Positions 35,182 through 43,216 of a stretch of 43,216 nt of DNA are shown piece after piece. A program made the position numbers and the translations under genes. The DNA lies in assembly GCA_946497905.1 (NCBI GenBank), contig CAMMMI010000002.1, positions 1-43,216 of the forward strand, given 5' to 3'. The stretch is from an uncultured Clostridium sp. (GTDB taxonomy: Bacteria > Bacillota > Clostridia > TANB77 > CAG-508). Every line of letters starts with the position of its first letter. Within the stretch, counting starts at the first letter, position 1. The notes beneath the pieces were generated by a model. The model was not told the origin of the DNA. It searched no databases and saw only the letters and a list, made by a program, of their open reading frames with translations.

Positions 35182-36453
35182 TTATAAAATTCCAATTTTG
35201 GACGCGTCCCCAAAATAGTAATTTTCATATTTTTGTTTTGCTGTGTCTGGATTGTAAATGCTAGTAAAATCTTTAATAGGAGCAAATTCTTCATCAGGAT
35301 TTACCCTTAAAAGAAGCATGTCATCAAATTTACTAAAAGCATCAAAAATAAATTTTTCAAATTTAAAAGTATTAGGTTGTTCAGGTACTTGTTTTACGCC
35401 TTCAGCGTTGACAAAAGTGTTCTTTTTAAAAGCTCTATGGTATGGAAGTTGTACTTTTGAAACTTTTTTTACCGCATTTAAGCTCATCAAATGTGCTAAT
35501 ATATTAGCTTCTCTATATAAATATTTACCATCTGAATTTTTTAATTCAGAGATTTCTAAGTTAATGTTCTCATAATACAAAATTGATGGTTTTCCCATAT
35601 CTCTACAATATACAGCTATTTTTTCTAAAGGCTTTTCTTTAAATACTGATTTGGAAGCAATTTCATTGTTCGTAGTAATAGTTAATCCTAATAATAATGG
35701 ATCTACATTTTTTAATAATACATTGTCAATACCACCAAAGAAAATCCACTTAATATTATTTTTTTCTAAATTTTCTATAATTCCATTTTCCAACATAGAA
35801 TTAAAAACATCACCATTACCATTTGAAGCTTCTTTTATAATATAAGGTTCTTTTAGTATTAATTTTCCATTAATATCTATAATTGGCAATTGTTTTTGCT
35901 TGAAGAATTTAATTTTGTTTACAGGATAGTCAAAATAATTATTTTTTTCAAAAAATAATTTAGTAGCAATATCATTTTCTTCGCTTGTCATTATATACCA
36001 AGGGATTGTAATATTATATTTCAAATTCGCTTGTTTTATATCTTCACACATTATTTGAAATAATGATTTTTTTTGTGGTTTTAAATCTAACAAATACGTA
36101 CCTTTTGGCCCTTTATATCCAAGCCTTGTGCCTTGACCACCAGCCATTGTAACTACTGCATAATGCTCATTTTGTAATTCATGTTCACCAATAGAAATAT
36201 AATGATTTAATTCACTAGTAGAAAAATCGACTTTTTCTAAATGTTCTAATGGCGTAATAGTATCGAATGAAAAAGAATCTCCTTTCATTGAATTTTTATA
36301 TAATGAAATTATATGTTCAAAATCTGTATTCAAAATTTGATTTAACAAAAATTCTTTTTCATTTTCAGATAACATATCATATAAATATAATAGATGTTCT
36401 TGGTGATATTTTTTTAAGATATTTGTGGCATTACACAAATTCTTTGAATCCAT
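35182..36453 (-). CDS. UDPGP-family UDP-sugar pyrophosphorylase, 423 aa
   Basis: The nucleotide-binding loop MAGGQGTRLGYKGPKGTY is the hallmark of the eukaryote-type UDP-N-acetylhexosamine / UDP-glucose pyrophosphorylases (UDPGP family). Further motifs are SNGNGDVF, IFFGGIDNVLL and the Lys-containing PYHRAFKK. Such enzymes make UDP-GlcNAc or UDP-glucose from UTP and sugar-1-phosphate in the cytoplasm; the exact sugar is not decided here. The last ten residues (FGDASKIGIL) are encoded by a dispersed repeat (35186-35214) that replaces the usual C terminus. The start follows AAAGGA. Confidence 0.85.
   Translation of the reverse strand: MDSKNLCNATNILKKYHQEHLLYLYDMLSENEKEFLLNQILNTDFEHIISLYKNSMKGDSFSFDTITPLEHLEKVDFSTSELNHYISIGEHELQNEHYAVVTMAGGQGTRLGYKGPKGTYLLDLKPQKKSLFQIMCEDIKQANLKYNITIPWYIMTSEENDIATKLFFEKNNYFDYPVNKIKFFKQKQLPIIDINGKLILKEPYIIKEASNGNGDVFNSMLENGIIENLEKNNIKWIFFGGIDNVLLKNVDPLLLGLTITTNNEIASKSVFKEKPLEKIAVYCRDMGKPSILYYENINLEISELKNSDGKYLYREANILAHLMSLNAVKKVSKVQLPYHRAFKKNTFVNAEGVKQVPEQPNTFKFEKFIFDAFSKFDDMLLLRVNPDEEFAPIKDFTSIYNPDTAKQKYENYYFGDASKIGIL
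35186..35214. repeat. 29-base dispersed repeat, copy 1
   Basis: It contains ATTCCAATTTTGG followed by ACGCGTCCCC and differs from copy 2 (37449-37477) at one position. It overlaps the end of the pyrophosphorylase gene. Confidence 0.8.
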
Positions 36454-36506
36454 TACTAATCACAATCCTTTCAATAGATAAAATAAATTTAAAGTCAAAA
36501 TAAATT

Positions 36507-37319
36507 CTATCTCATCTCATAAGTAGTAGGAAGAGCATATTTTAATGTTCTAATAGAAATATCTTTATTAGGCATGTCAGAAGCAATTAAATCTTCAATT
36601 TCCTTTTCTATATTATATGGAACTCTTACAATATTAAAAGAGATTCCAGCAAAATCTTTAGATTGATAATTTCCTTCTATTATTATATAAGATGCCATAG
36701 TTGAAAATTTGTTACTATCATCATCTAAACTAGAATTCAACATTTCTACTGGAGAACCAACACTACCAGGATTAAATACAGTCTTGTTTTTATATCTTAT
36801 TAAACAAGGTGTATGTATATGACCATATCCTATAACATCAGTAACTTTATCATATTCACTTTTTCCTAAAAATTCAGTATTTTCAAATAACTGGCTGGCA
36901 TTTGCTAATTCAACACCAGAATATATAGTTCCTTTATTTGAAAAAGTAGGATTAAAAATATGCTCTAAACTAAAAGGTGAAGCATGAAAAAGCCTAATAA
37001 AATGACCACTCATATAAAATTCATGGAAAACTGGTAAATTAAATATAAAATTAGCTCTTTCTTCACCAATTTTAACTCTTGACCAAAAATTTTTATTTTT
37101 TGCCTCAGGACGACAAATAGAGTAATCAGTATTACCAATAAGTATAATATCACATACTTCTCTTAACTTGTCAATTACTAAATCTGGATGAGTACATTTA
37201 ACAATACTATCACCTAAACAAAATATTTTATCTATATTACGTTTTTTTATATCATCTAATACTGCATTTAATGCAGTGATATTACCATGTACATCAGAAA
37301 TAATGGCTACTTTATCCAT
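36507..37319 (-). CDS. Metallophosphoesterase (YfcE/MJ0936-like), 270 aa
   Basis: All metal-binding motifs of calcineurin-like phosphoesterases are present in order: IISDVHGN (D-x-H), FCLGDSIVK (GD), LIGNTD (GN-D), HASPFS and GYGHIHTP (G-H-x-H). FNPGSVGSP completes the fold. Members of this group hydrolyse phosphodiesters, with varied substrates, so the target is unknown. ATG 37319 (MDKVAIISD) is the most natural start; the frame extends to a TTG at 37340 with an ATG at 37331 between. Confidence 0.85.
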   Translation of the reverse strand: MDKVAIISDVHGNITALNAVLDDIKKRNIDKIFCLGDSIVKCTHPDLVIDKLREVCDIILIGNTDYSICRPEAKNKNFWSRVKIGEERANFIFNLPVFHEFYMSGHFIRLFHASPFSLEHIFNPTFSNKGTIYSGVELANASQLFENTEFLGKSEYDKVTDVIGYGHIHTPCLIRYKNKTVFNPGSVGSPVEMLNSSLDDDSNKFSTMASYIIIEGNYQSKDFAGISFNIVRVPYNIEKEIEDLIASDMPNKDISIRTLKYALPTTYEMR

Positions 37320-37448
37320 AATCAATCTCATTCCTTTCAAATAATAATATATAAATTCAGATTTTTTATTAAATCAATTAATTCTTAGTTATATAAGTTA
37401 TCAAGTTTATTACAAAACAAGGATATTTGCATGTATAAGCTAATTTTC

Positions 37449-37477
37449 AAAAATTCCAATTTTGGACACGTCCCCAA
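37449..37477. repeat. 29-base dispersed repeat, copy 2
   Basis: 28 of 29 bases match 35186-35214 in the same orientation (ACACGTCCCC in place of ACGCGTCCCC). It lies just beyond the end of the dGTPase-like gene, which is on the minus strand. Confidence 0.8.
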
Positions 37478-37486
37478 ATTTATAAA

Positions 37487-38692
37487 TTAGAAACTTATAA
37501 TTTCGTTATAAATCTCAATTGCAAAATTATCTGTCATACCAGAGATATAGTACAAAATGCATTTATAATAATCATGTGGATTATTAATATCAAAAATCAC
37601 TTTATTCTTTAGTCTAAGATTTTTTCTGTTACCAAAATCGTAGTAATTATTAATAAAAGAAATAAAACTCTTAGATAATTTAGGAAAAGATTTATATAAA
37701 AGATTTAAATTATTTAAAGTATTATTTCCATCATAAGTATTTTTTAATACGTTATATATCTCAGAAATGATAAGTTCAAAATACTTAATAGAAGGTAAAA
37801 GCCTATTAGAGTTGTAAATATTATCATAATTAAACTGTTTAACCTTATTAAGTAACAAAAAGGCTTCATCAGAAAAGCATAAACCTTTTTCAGGAGAAGA
37901 ATTTTTACATAAATCTGAGATTAGATAATTAATAATAATAGTATTATTAATTTCATTTTTTACATCAGCATTATTTATTAGTTTATATAAATCATCTAAA
38001 TGATCATCAATAATCCCCAAAGTAATAGCGTCCTCAATATCTCTACCAACATAAGAGATCTTATCAGATATTTTAACTACACAAGCTTCCCAAGTATAAG
38101 GAGCATACTCGTTAGGGTAAGAATACTTTGACAAATCAATATATTCTTTTCTAGGTTTTAAGCCATTTTCGTCAATCTCACCACAATGAGAAATAATGCC
38201 ATCTCTAACACCATAAGTAATATTTAGATTTTGAAGATATTTTTGATTATCCTCTAATAATTCAATGGAATCTACAAAATCTAGTCCATTTTTTTCATGC
38301 CAAAAAGGATATCCCAAATCCTGTTCAGAAATTTTAGATAATATTTTTTCTCCACTATGCCCAAAAGGACTATGTCCCAAATCATGTGAAACTGAAATAG
38401 CTTTAGTAAGTTGAGTATTTAAGCCTAAATAATTTGCAATAGTATAGCTGATAGACTCAACATGCATAACATGTTCAATTCTTGTACATATATGGTCATT
38501 TTCAGGAGAAAAGAAAACTTGAGTTTTGTGTTTTAATCTCCTAAAAGCGGCAGAATGAATAATTCTAGTGTAATCACGTTCAAAATCAGTACGAAAATCA
38601 TTTTCTCTACTGTATAAAGGAGAATTCCTTTGTATTATATTTTCCCATTTAGGATTATTTATATTTGCAGATAAATTTTCAAATTTTTTCAT
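37487..38692 (-). CDS. dgt: dGTP triphosphohydrolase-like HD protein, 401 aa
   Basis: The HD signature is complete: RRLKHKTQVF, RIEHVMHVESISYTIA (His), AISVSHDLGHSPFGHSGE (HD) and a distal Asp in ISDKISYVGRDIEDA. These identify a dGTPase of the HD superfamily, which hydrolyses dGTP to deoxyguanosine and triphosphate and shapes the dNTP pool; some members act against phage. Length and order are typical. ATG 38692 follows an AAGGGAACG region with a modest ribosome site. The upstream gap contains the promoter of the divergent small gene. Confidence 0.9.
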   Translation of the reverse strand: MKKFENLSANINNPKWENIIQRNSPLYSRENDFRTDFERDYTRIIHSAAFRRLKHKTQVFFSPENDHICTRIEHVMHVESISYTIANYLGLNTQLTKAISVSHDLGHSPFGHSGEKILSKISEQDLGYPFWHEKNGLDFVDSIELLEDNQKYLQNLNITYGVRDGIISHCGEIDENGLKPRKEYIDLSKYSYPNEYAPYTWEACVVKISDKISYVGRDIEDAITLGIIDDHLDDLYKLINNADVKNEINNTIIINYLISDLCKNSSPEKGLCFSDEAFLLLNKVKQFNYDNIYNSNRLLPSIKYFELIISEIYNVLKNTYDGNNTLNNLNLLYKSFPKLSKSFISFINNYYDFGNRKNLRLKNKVIFDINNPHDYYKCILYYISGMTDNFAIEIYNEIISF

Positions 38693-38783
38693 ACTAGTAT
38701 CGTTCCCTTCTAAAAAAGCTAATATTTTTACTTAATCTTTTTTAAAATATTGTACTATAAAACGACACAAAAGTAAATTAAAG

Positions 38784-38812
38784 TTTACAATAAAAAAATA
38801 AAGTAGTATAAT
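38784..38812 (+). promoter_or_regulatory. Promoter of the 36-residue gene
   Basis: TTTACA (38784-38789) and a perfect TATAAT (38807-38812) at 17-base spacing, 20 bases before the start codon. Confidence 0.75.
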
Positions 38813-38832
38813 GTCAAAAAGGAGGAATAAAA

Positions 38833-38943
38833 ATGTTACATGTAATGAAAGATGACTTCGACGAAAGTCCAGAAGATATATTAAATTCGATAAATAATAT
38901 GTTAAAAGAAAAAGAAAAAAGTAAAGATAATAACGAAAAATAA
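38833..38943 (+). CDS. Small acidic protein, 36 aa
   Basis: ATG 38833 follows AAGGAGGAATAAAA, a near-perfect ribosome site, with a good promoter upstream. The product starts MLHVMKDDFDESPEDI, continues with LNSINNMLKEKEKSK and ends DNNEK. It is acidic and helical with a hydrophilic tail, and I do not recognise it. A second promoter follows it for the thymidylate kinase gene, so it may be expressed alone or by read-through. Confidence 0.6.
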   Translation: MLHVMKDDFDESPEDILNSINNMLKEKEKSKDNNEK

Positions 38944-38968
38944 GATAAAAAATAAAGTATTTTTTAAG

Positions 38969-38996
38969 TTGTATTTAAAAAAAATAACATTATAAT
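38969..38996 (+). promoter_or_regulatory. Promoter of the thymidylate kinase gene
   Basis: TTGTAT (38969-38974) and TATAAT (38991-38996) are separated by 16 bases, about 50 bases upstream of the start. Confidence 0.6.
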
Positions 38997-39044
38997 AGAG
39001 ATATAACTAAATATTAAAAGTTAAATATAAGAAAAAAGGAATGA

Positions 39045-39728
39045 ATGAAAATGGGAAAATTATTTGTAATTGATGGAACAGATGGAAGCGGAAAACAAAC
39101 ACAATTAGAAAAATTGAAAGAAAGATTAGAAAAAGAAGGAATAGACTATAAAAGTGTAAGTTTTCCAAATTATGAGAGTGAAAGCTCATCATTAGTAAAA
39201 ATATATTTAAATGGAGAATTGGCAGAAGATCCAAAAGAGATTAGTCCATACATAGCATCTACATTTTATGCGGCAGATAGATATATAACATTTAAAAAAG
39301 AATATGAAAAATACTATAAATCAGGTGGAATTATATTAGCAGATAGATATACAACATCAAATATGGTTCATCAAGCAGGAAAAATAAAAGATGATACAGA
39401 AAGAGAAAAATTTTTAAATTGGTTATGGGACTTTGAATTTAATTTATATGGATTACCAGTTCCAACACAAGTATTTTTTCTAAATATGCCAACAGAATAT
39501 GCTCTAAAATTAATGGAAAATAGAAAAAATAAAATAACTCAAGAAGAGAAAAAAGATATACACGAGAGAAATCCAGAACATATGATAGACGCATATAATG
39601 AGGCATGTAAGTTATCAAAAAAATATAATTGGAAAGAAATACAATGTGTGAAAAATAAAGAAATAAGAACTATAGAAGATATACACGAAGAAATATATCA
39701 AGAAATAAAGACATATCTAAATAAATAG
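39045..39728 (+). CDS. tmk: Thymidylate kinase-like dNMP kinase, 227 aa
   Basis: The P-loop is IDGTDGSGKQTQLEKL; the substrate motif is ILADRYTTSNMVHQAGK (DR-Y), and PVPTQVFFLNMP with a lid region rich in Lys/Glu follows. This is the dTMP kinase fold, converting dTMP to dTDP with ATP. The protein is slightly longer than usual (205-215) through an insertion at KIKDDTEREKFLNWLW. ATG 39045 and ATG 39051 are both possible starts after AAAGGA. It is close to dgt, another dNTP-pool enzyme. Confidence 0.85.
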   Translation: MKMGKLFVIDGTDGSGKQTQLEKLKERLEKEGIDYKSVSFPNYESESSSLVKIYLNGELAEDPKEISPYIASTFYAADRYITFKKEYEKYYKSGGIILADRYTTSNMVHQAGKIKDDTEREKFLNWLWDFEFNLYGLPVPTQVFFLNMPTEYALKLMENRKNKITQEEKKDIHERNPEHMIDAYNEACKLSKKYNWKEIQCVKNKEIRTIEDIHEEIYQEIKTYLNK

Positions 39729-39754
39729 TATCTCAAAAATCAAAATAAAAATAC

Positions 39755-39988
39755 AGTTACGATTAAAAGCTCTATCAGGAATAATATATCAATAAATATA
39801 GTATTTTTCAGCTCAATACATAATTTAATAAATTCTAAATTAATTGTTTGGGCCCCTTTCACTTAGTCCTCGCTTCGCTCGACGTGAACATTCCCCAAAA
39901 AATTAATAAAGAATTTCTAAAATTACTCCAATCACATTCAAAATACTATATTTATTGATATACTATGTCCCATATAGCAATCGTAACT
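39755..39988. repeat. 234-base palindromic element with GTTACGATT ends
   Basis: The element starts AGTTACGATT (39755) and ends AATCGTAACT (39988). Inside, perfect 23-base arms (39785-39807 and 39940-39962) face each other, and the centre has a TTTGGGCCCC ... CCCCAAA region around a CGCTTCGCTCG hairpin. The ends match the small palindrome at 31929-31968. It fills most of the 363-base gap between the kinase and ATPase genes and contains no reading frame with a ribosome site. It is probably a MITE-like or REP-like element, possibly transcribed as a long hairpin. Confidence 0.8.
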
Positions 39989-40091
39989 AATTAAAAAAAG
40001 TTTACTATATTTTTATAAAAATACTATTCTTTTTTCAACTTTTATGATATAACTTAGAAGTAACAAAAAATTTGGAAATATAGGAGGAAAA

Positions 40092-42413
40092 ATGAAAGAA
40101 GAAAAATACCAAGGACTATCTACAGAAGAAGTAAAAAAACTAACAGAGCAAGGAAAAGTAAATATAAGTAATAATAATAACCTTAAATCAAATTGGCAAA
40201 TAATAAAAGACAATGTCTTTACATTATTCAATTTATACAACTTAATAATAGCGGTAGCATTATTGCTTGTAAAAGCATATACAAATACATTTTTCTTTTT
40301 AATAATAACAATAAATGTATTAATTGGAATAATTCAAGAAATACATGGAAAAAATCTAGTAAAAAAACTATCAATATTAACAGCCTCAAAAACAACAGTA
40401 ATAAGAAATGGAAAAGAGGAAGAAATAGAAGTTGAAAAAGTTGTACTAGGAGATACAATTATATTAAAACAAGGAGACCAAATACCATCTGATTCATATG
40501 TAATAGAAGGAGAAATAGAAGTAAATGAATCTTTACTTACAGGAGAATCGGATTTAGTAGAGAAAAAAGTTGAAGATAAATTACTTTCAGGAAGTTATGT
40601 AGTCAGTGGTAAATGTTATGCAATTGTAGAAAAGGTTGGAGAAGATAATTTTGCAAATCAAATAGTAAGTGCAACTAAAAAACATAAAGATAATAATTCA
40701 GAATTAATCAATTCAATGAAGAGAGTTACTAAATTTACAAGTTTTGTAATAATACCAGTTGGAATAATCTTGTTTATACAAGCTTATTTTATCAGAGAAA
40801 CAGTGCTTAATGAATCTGTTATAGCTACAGCAGCAGCACTACTTGGAATGTTACCAAAAGGACTAGTGTTATTAATAACAATTGCTTTAGAATCAGGAGT
40901 TATTAAACTTGCTAAAAAAGAAGTATTAGTACAAGAGTTATACAGTATAGAATCTCTAGCTCATATTGACACAATATGTTTAGATAAAACAGGAACTATA
41001 ACACAAGGAAAAATGAAAGTTTCAGAAGTTAAGATTTATGAAGACAATATCATGCCAAAACCTTTTAATGATATGATGATAGCTTTTGTGAATGGAATGG
41101 ATGATACTAATGCGACATTTAAGGCAATGAAAAATCATTTTAAAGGTGATATTAATTATCAAAAGATAGATAGTGTTCCATTTGCTTCAGAAAGAAAATG
41201 GAGTTCAATATCATTTAAAGATGAAGGTTCTATCGTGGTAGGTGCACCAGAAAGATTATTCGAAAAAAGTAATAAACAAATGCCAGAAAGAATAGTAGAA
41301 TTGCAAAAAGGTGGAAAAAGAGTATTATCAATAGCATATTCAAAAGAAATAATAAAAGAAGACGAATTACCAGAATTAAATGTTATTGCATCTGTAATAT
41401 TAGAAGATCCTCTAAGAAGAAATGCAAAAGAAATGCTAGGATATTTTAAGGAGCAGGGTGTAGATGTTAAAATTATTTCTGGAGATAATCCATTAACAGT
41501 TTCTACAATTGCTAAAAGAGCAGGACTTGAGGATTATAATTCATATATAGATTTATCAACTATAAGTACAGATGCTGAAATAGTAAATCTGGTAGATAGA
41601 TATAGTATTTTTGCAAGAGTATTACCACATCAAAAAAGTATAATTGTAAAAGCACTTCAAGCTAAAAATCATAAAGTAGCCATGACAGGTGATGGAGTAA
41701 ATGATGTTATAGCACTTCGTGAATCAGATTGCAGTATTACACTTCCAGATGCAAGTGATGCAGCAAAACAAGTATCTCAAATAGTATTATTAAACTCAGA
41801 TTTTAGTGTATTAAAAGATATATTAATGGAAGGTAGAAGAGTCGTAAACAATATAACTAATGTTGCTAGAATATTCTTTATAAAAACAATATATTCTGTA
41901 TTATTGTCATTATTCTGCATACTAACAAATACAGCATTTCCATTTATACCAATACAAATAACATTAATAGATTTAGTTATTGAAGGATATACATCATTTT
42001 TTATCACATTTGAAAAGAATAAAAAACCAATTACAGGAGCATTTTTACCAACAGCTCTCACGAATGCAGCCCCATTTGCTATTGTAATTATGTTTAATAT
42101 AATTGTGTTAACCATTATAGGAAATGTAACAGGAATAGAAAGTGGAGTGTTGACAACAATGATGTATATATTAATAGGATTTGTAAGTATATTGGCAGTT
42201 CAAGAGGTTTGCATGCCATTCACAAAAATTCATACATTTTTATTTACAACAACTCTGGTTGGATTTTATGTAGCAGCATTGTTATTTAATAAAATACTTG
42301 AATTATCATCTGTACCTCAAAAAGAAATAATTATTACTTTAATTTTAGCTGTAATTAGTTATGCATTAATACATGTAAAAAGGAAAGTTTATAAGAAAAA
42401 ACAAATAGCATGA
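40092..42413 (+). CDS. Cation-transporting P-type ATPase, 773 aa
   Basis: P-type motifs: actuator LLTGESD (about 150), phosphorylation CLDKTGTITQG (Asp near 298), nucleotide-binding region with FASERKWSS, hinge MTGDGVNDVIALRESDC (about 533-548). About eight to ten membrane helices are present. Its size and the MLPKGLVLL sequence in the M4 helix place it among the Gram-positive E1-E2 ATPases of unclear specificity, possibly calcium or magnesium; potassium and heavy-metal types are unlikely, as no CxxC or CPC occurs. The start follows TAGGAGGAAAA. It stands alone and ends before a bidirectional terminator. Confidence 0.85.
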   Translation: MKEEKYQGLSTEEVKKLTEQGKVNISNNNNLKSNWQIIKDNVFTLFNLYNLIIAVALLLVKAYTNTFFFLIITINVLIGIIQEIHGKNLVKKLSILTASKTTVIRNGKEEEIEVEKVVLGDTIILKQGDQIPSDSYVIEGEIEVNESLLTGESDLVEKKVEDKLLSGSYVVSGKCYAIVEKVGEDNFANQIVSATKKHKDNNSELINSMKRVTKFTSFVIIPVGIILFIQAYFIRETVLNESVIATAAALLGMLPKGLVLLITIALESGVIKLAKKEVLVQELYSIESLAHIDTICLDKTGTITQGKMKVSEVKIYEDNIMPKPFNDMMIAFVNGMDDTNATFKAMKNHFKGDINYQKIDSVPFASERKWSSISFKDEGSIVVGAPERLFEKSNKQMPERIVELQKGGKRVLSIAYSKEIIKEDELPELNVIASVILEDPLRRNAKEMLGYFKEQGVDVKIISGDNPLTVSTIAKRAGLEDYNSYIDLSTISTDAEIVNLVDRYSIFARVLPHQKSIIVKALQAKNHKVAMTGDGVNDVIALRESDCSITLPDASDAAKQVSQIVLLNSDFSVLKDILMEGRRVVNNITNVARIFFIKTIYSVLLSLFCILTNTAFPFIPIQITLIDLVIEGYTSFFITFEKNKKPITGAFLPTALTNAAPFAIVIMFNIIVLTIIGNVTGIESGVLTTMMYILIGFVSILAVQEVCMPFTKIHTFLFTTTLVGFYVAALLFNKILELSSVPQKEIIITLILAVISYALIHVKRKVYKKKQIA

Positions 42414-42452
42414 TACTATAATAATTAATATGTCTTTTTATATTAGAAAGTC

Positions 42453-42484
42453 GACTAAGACAGTTGTATACAACTATCTTAGTC
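42453..42484. terminator. Bidirectional terminator between convergent genes
   Basis: GACTAAGA (42453-42460) and TCTTAGTC (42477-42484) continue inward as AGTTGTATACAACT, giving a long nearly perfect stem. It lies between the ATPase stop and the convergent peptidase stop. Confidence 0.85.
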
Positions 42485-42502
42485 TATTTATATAAACTGG
42501 AA

Positions 42503-43216
42503 TCAAATGAATTCTTCAATATATAAAGCTTTAGCAATATAAGGAGAAATCTCATCAATAGAATACCAACCAGAACTCTTACAATCATTTTTTAAACCAT
42601 TAGGATTAGAAACATAAACCATATTATTATCATCGCTTGCAAGTAAAGCCATATAATGAGAAGCAGTAGTCCAACGATTATCAGAAGGCTTATTCCAAAC
42701 ACAAACAACAATAGGTCTATTTGTTTTTAAATGATCTATAATTGAATCATTTGATAAATGGACACTATCATAATAAAAATCTGAATTCGCAATTCCAAAT
42801 GTTGAAGATAATTCAACAGAAAAATTTTCGTAATCCATAACAGGATAATATTTTTTTCTTAAATCTTCAGGAGTATAATTTTTACCATAACCACTTAAAA
42901 TAATAGACATTACAGTTATACCACATCCATTTTCAGACATAGTATCACCCCAATATTCTTTATTACTCCAAGAAGAATTCCCATTTTGTTTATATTCAAT
43001 ATATGTTTTTTTATAATTTTCTTCAGTAGTAAATGTAGTAAAATAACCATCTTTATTATTTACTTTAACTTGACCAATTCCGGGATAATTTTTATTAGAA
43101 TCTTTTTTTATAACAGGATATTCACTAAATATATTTAAATCTGGAAATTCAGTATTATTAAATAAAGAATAATCATAATTAAGAAATAAAACAATTATTA
43201 CTAGTAAAATAAATAC
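42503..43216 (-). CDS. Membrane-anchored C39-like cysteine peptidase (5' end off window)
   Basis: The frame is open for 237 codons from the right edge. The first residues in view (VFILLVIIVLFL) look like the end of a signal anchor, so the domain should lie outside the cell. Then come SENGCGITVMSII (catalytic Cys in an NGCG motif), ASHYMALLA (His) and VYVSNPNG (Asn/Asp), the layout of C39-family (peptidase_C39_2) proteins. NYPGIGQVKV and a TTFTTEEN region precede the catalytic domain. An internal ATG at 42940 is not the start, as coding continues upstream. Substrate unknown. Confidence 0.8.
   Translation of the reverse strand, partial: VFILLVIIVLFLNYDYSLFNNTEFPDLNIFSEYPVIKKDSNKNYPGIGQVKVNNKDGYFTTFTTEENYKKTYIEYKQNGNSSWSNKEYWGDTMSENGCGITVMSIILSGYGKNYTPEDLRKKYYPVMDYENFSVELSSTFGIANSDFYYDSVHLSNDSIIDHLKTNRPIVVCVWNKPSDNRWTTASHYMALLASDDNNMVYVSNPNGLKNDCKSSGWYSIDEISPYIAKALYIEEFI

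Overview
The window reads as a very AT-rich genome of the Bacillota, most likely a Clostridia-type lineage. The grounds are strong AGGAGG ribosome sites, a Spo0A-type DNA-binding domain, the comM-dprA-yraN order and ICE genes of the Tn916/Tn1549 kind. I cannot name the species.

The main observation is a translational anomaly. One mobile-element gene (2576-8726) and one chromosomal gene (comM, 24769-26302) appear broken, by four and one frameshifts. Every break is the same event: a single C placed directly before a conserved, in-frame glycine GGN codon, so that the ribosome meets an in-frame CGG. Skipping one base at each CGG restores 2048-residue and 510-residue proteins of normal family architecture. 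By eye I found no other in-frame CGG in roughly 12,000 codons, although CGA, CGC and CGT occur and about 22 out-of-frame CGG triplets lie harmlessly inside genes. This suggests that CGG is not an ordinary arginine codon here and is instead read with a +1 shift (CGGN giving Gly). A systematic sequencing artefact must be excluded.

Region by region. 1-13268 is the end of an integrated mobile element, all on the minus strand: ParB-like protein, small unknown proteins, the giant methylase-helicase, a RinA/ArpU-like regulator, a replisome-organizer-like protein and a 39-residue membrane peptide. It ends in a cluster of repeats beside the promoter and 5' half of an initiator tRNA cut at the anticodon loop, which marks the integration junction. 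13485-14129 is a methyltransferase. 14365-23372 is a four-gene defence operon: SNF2 helicase, DUF4391-like protein, and type III restriction-modification Mod and Res. 23387-26302 is comM-dprA-yraN (minus strand), with an odd dprA start. 26510-26700 is the scar of a serine recombinase. 26861-31431 carries a DUF6076-like protein, a HEPN/MNT pair and an ABC-2 exporter.

31633-35082 holds a small membrane protein, an XRE regulator and a possible signalling cassette: a receiver-Spo0A_C response regulator, a separately terminated 17-residue amphipathic peptide and an AgrC-like GHKL kinase, without AgrB or AgrD. 35182-43216 is mainly housekeeping: UDP-sugar pyrophosphorylase, phosphoesterase, dGTPase, dTMP kinase, a P-type ATPase and a C39-like peptidase. 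It is interspersed with palindromic dispersed repeats.
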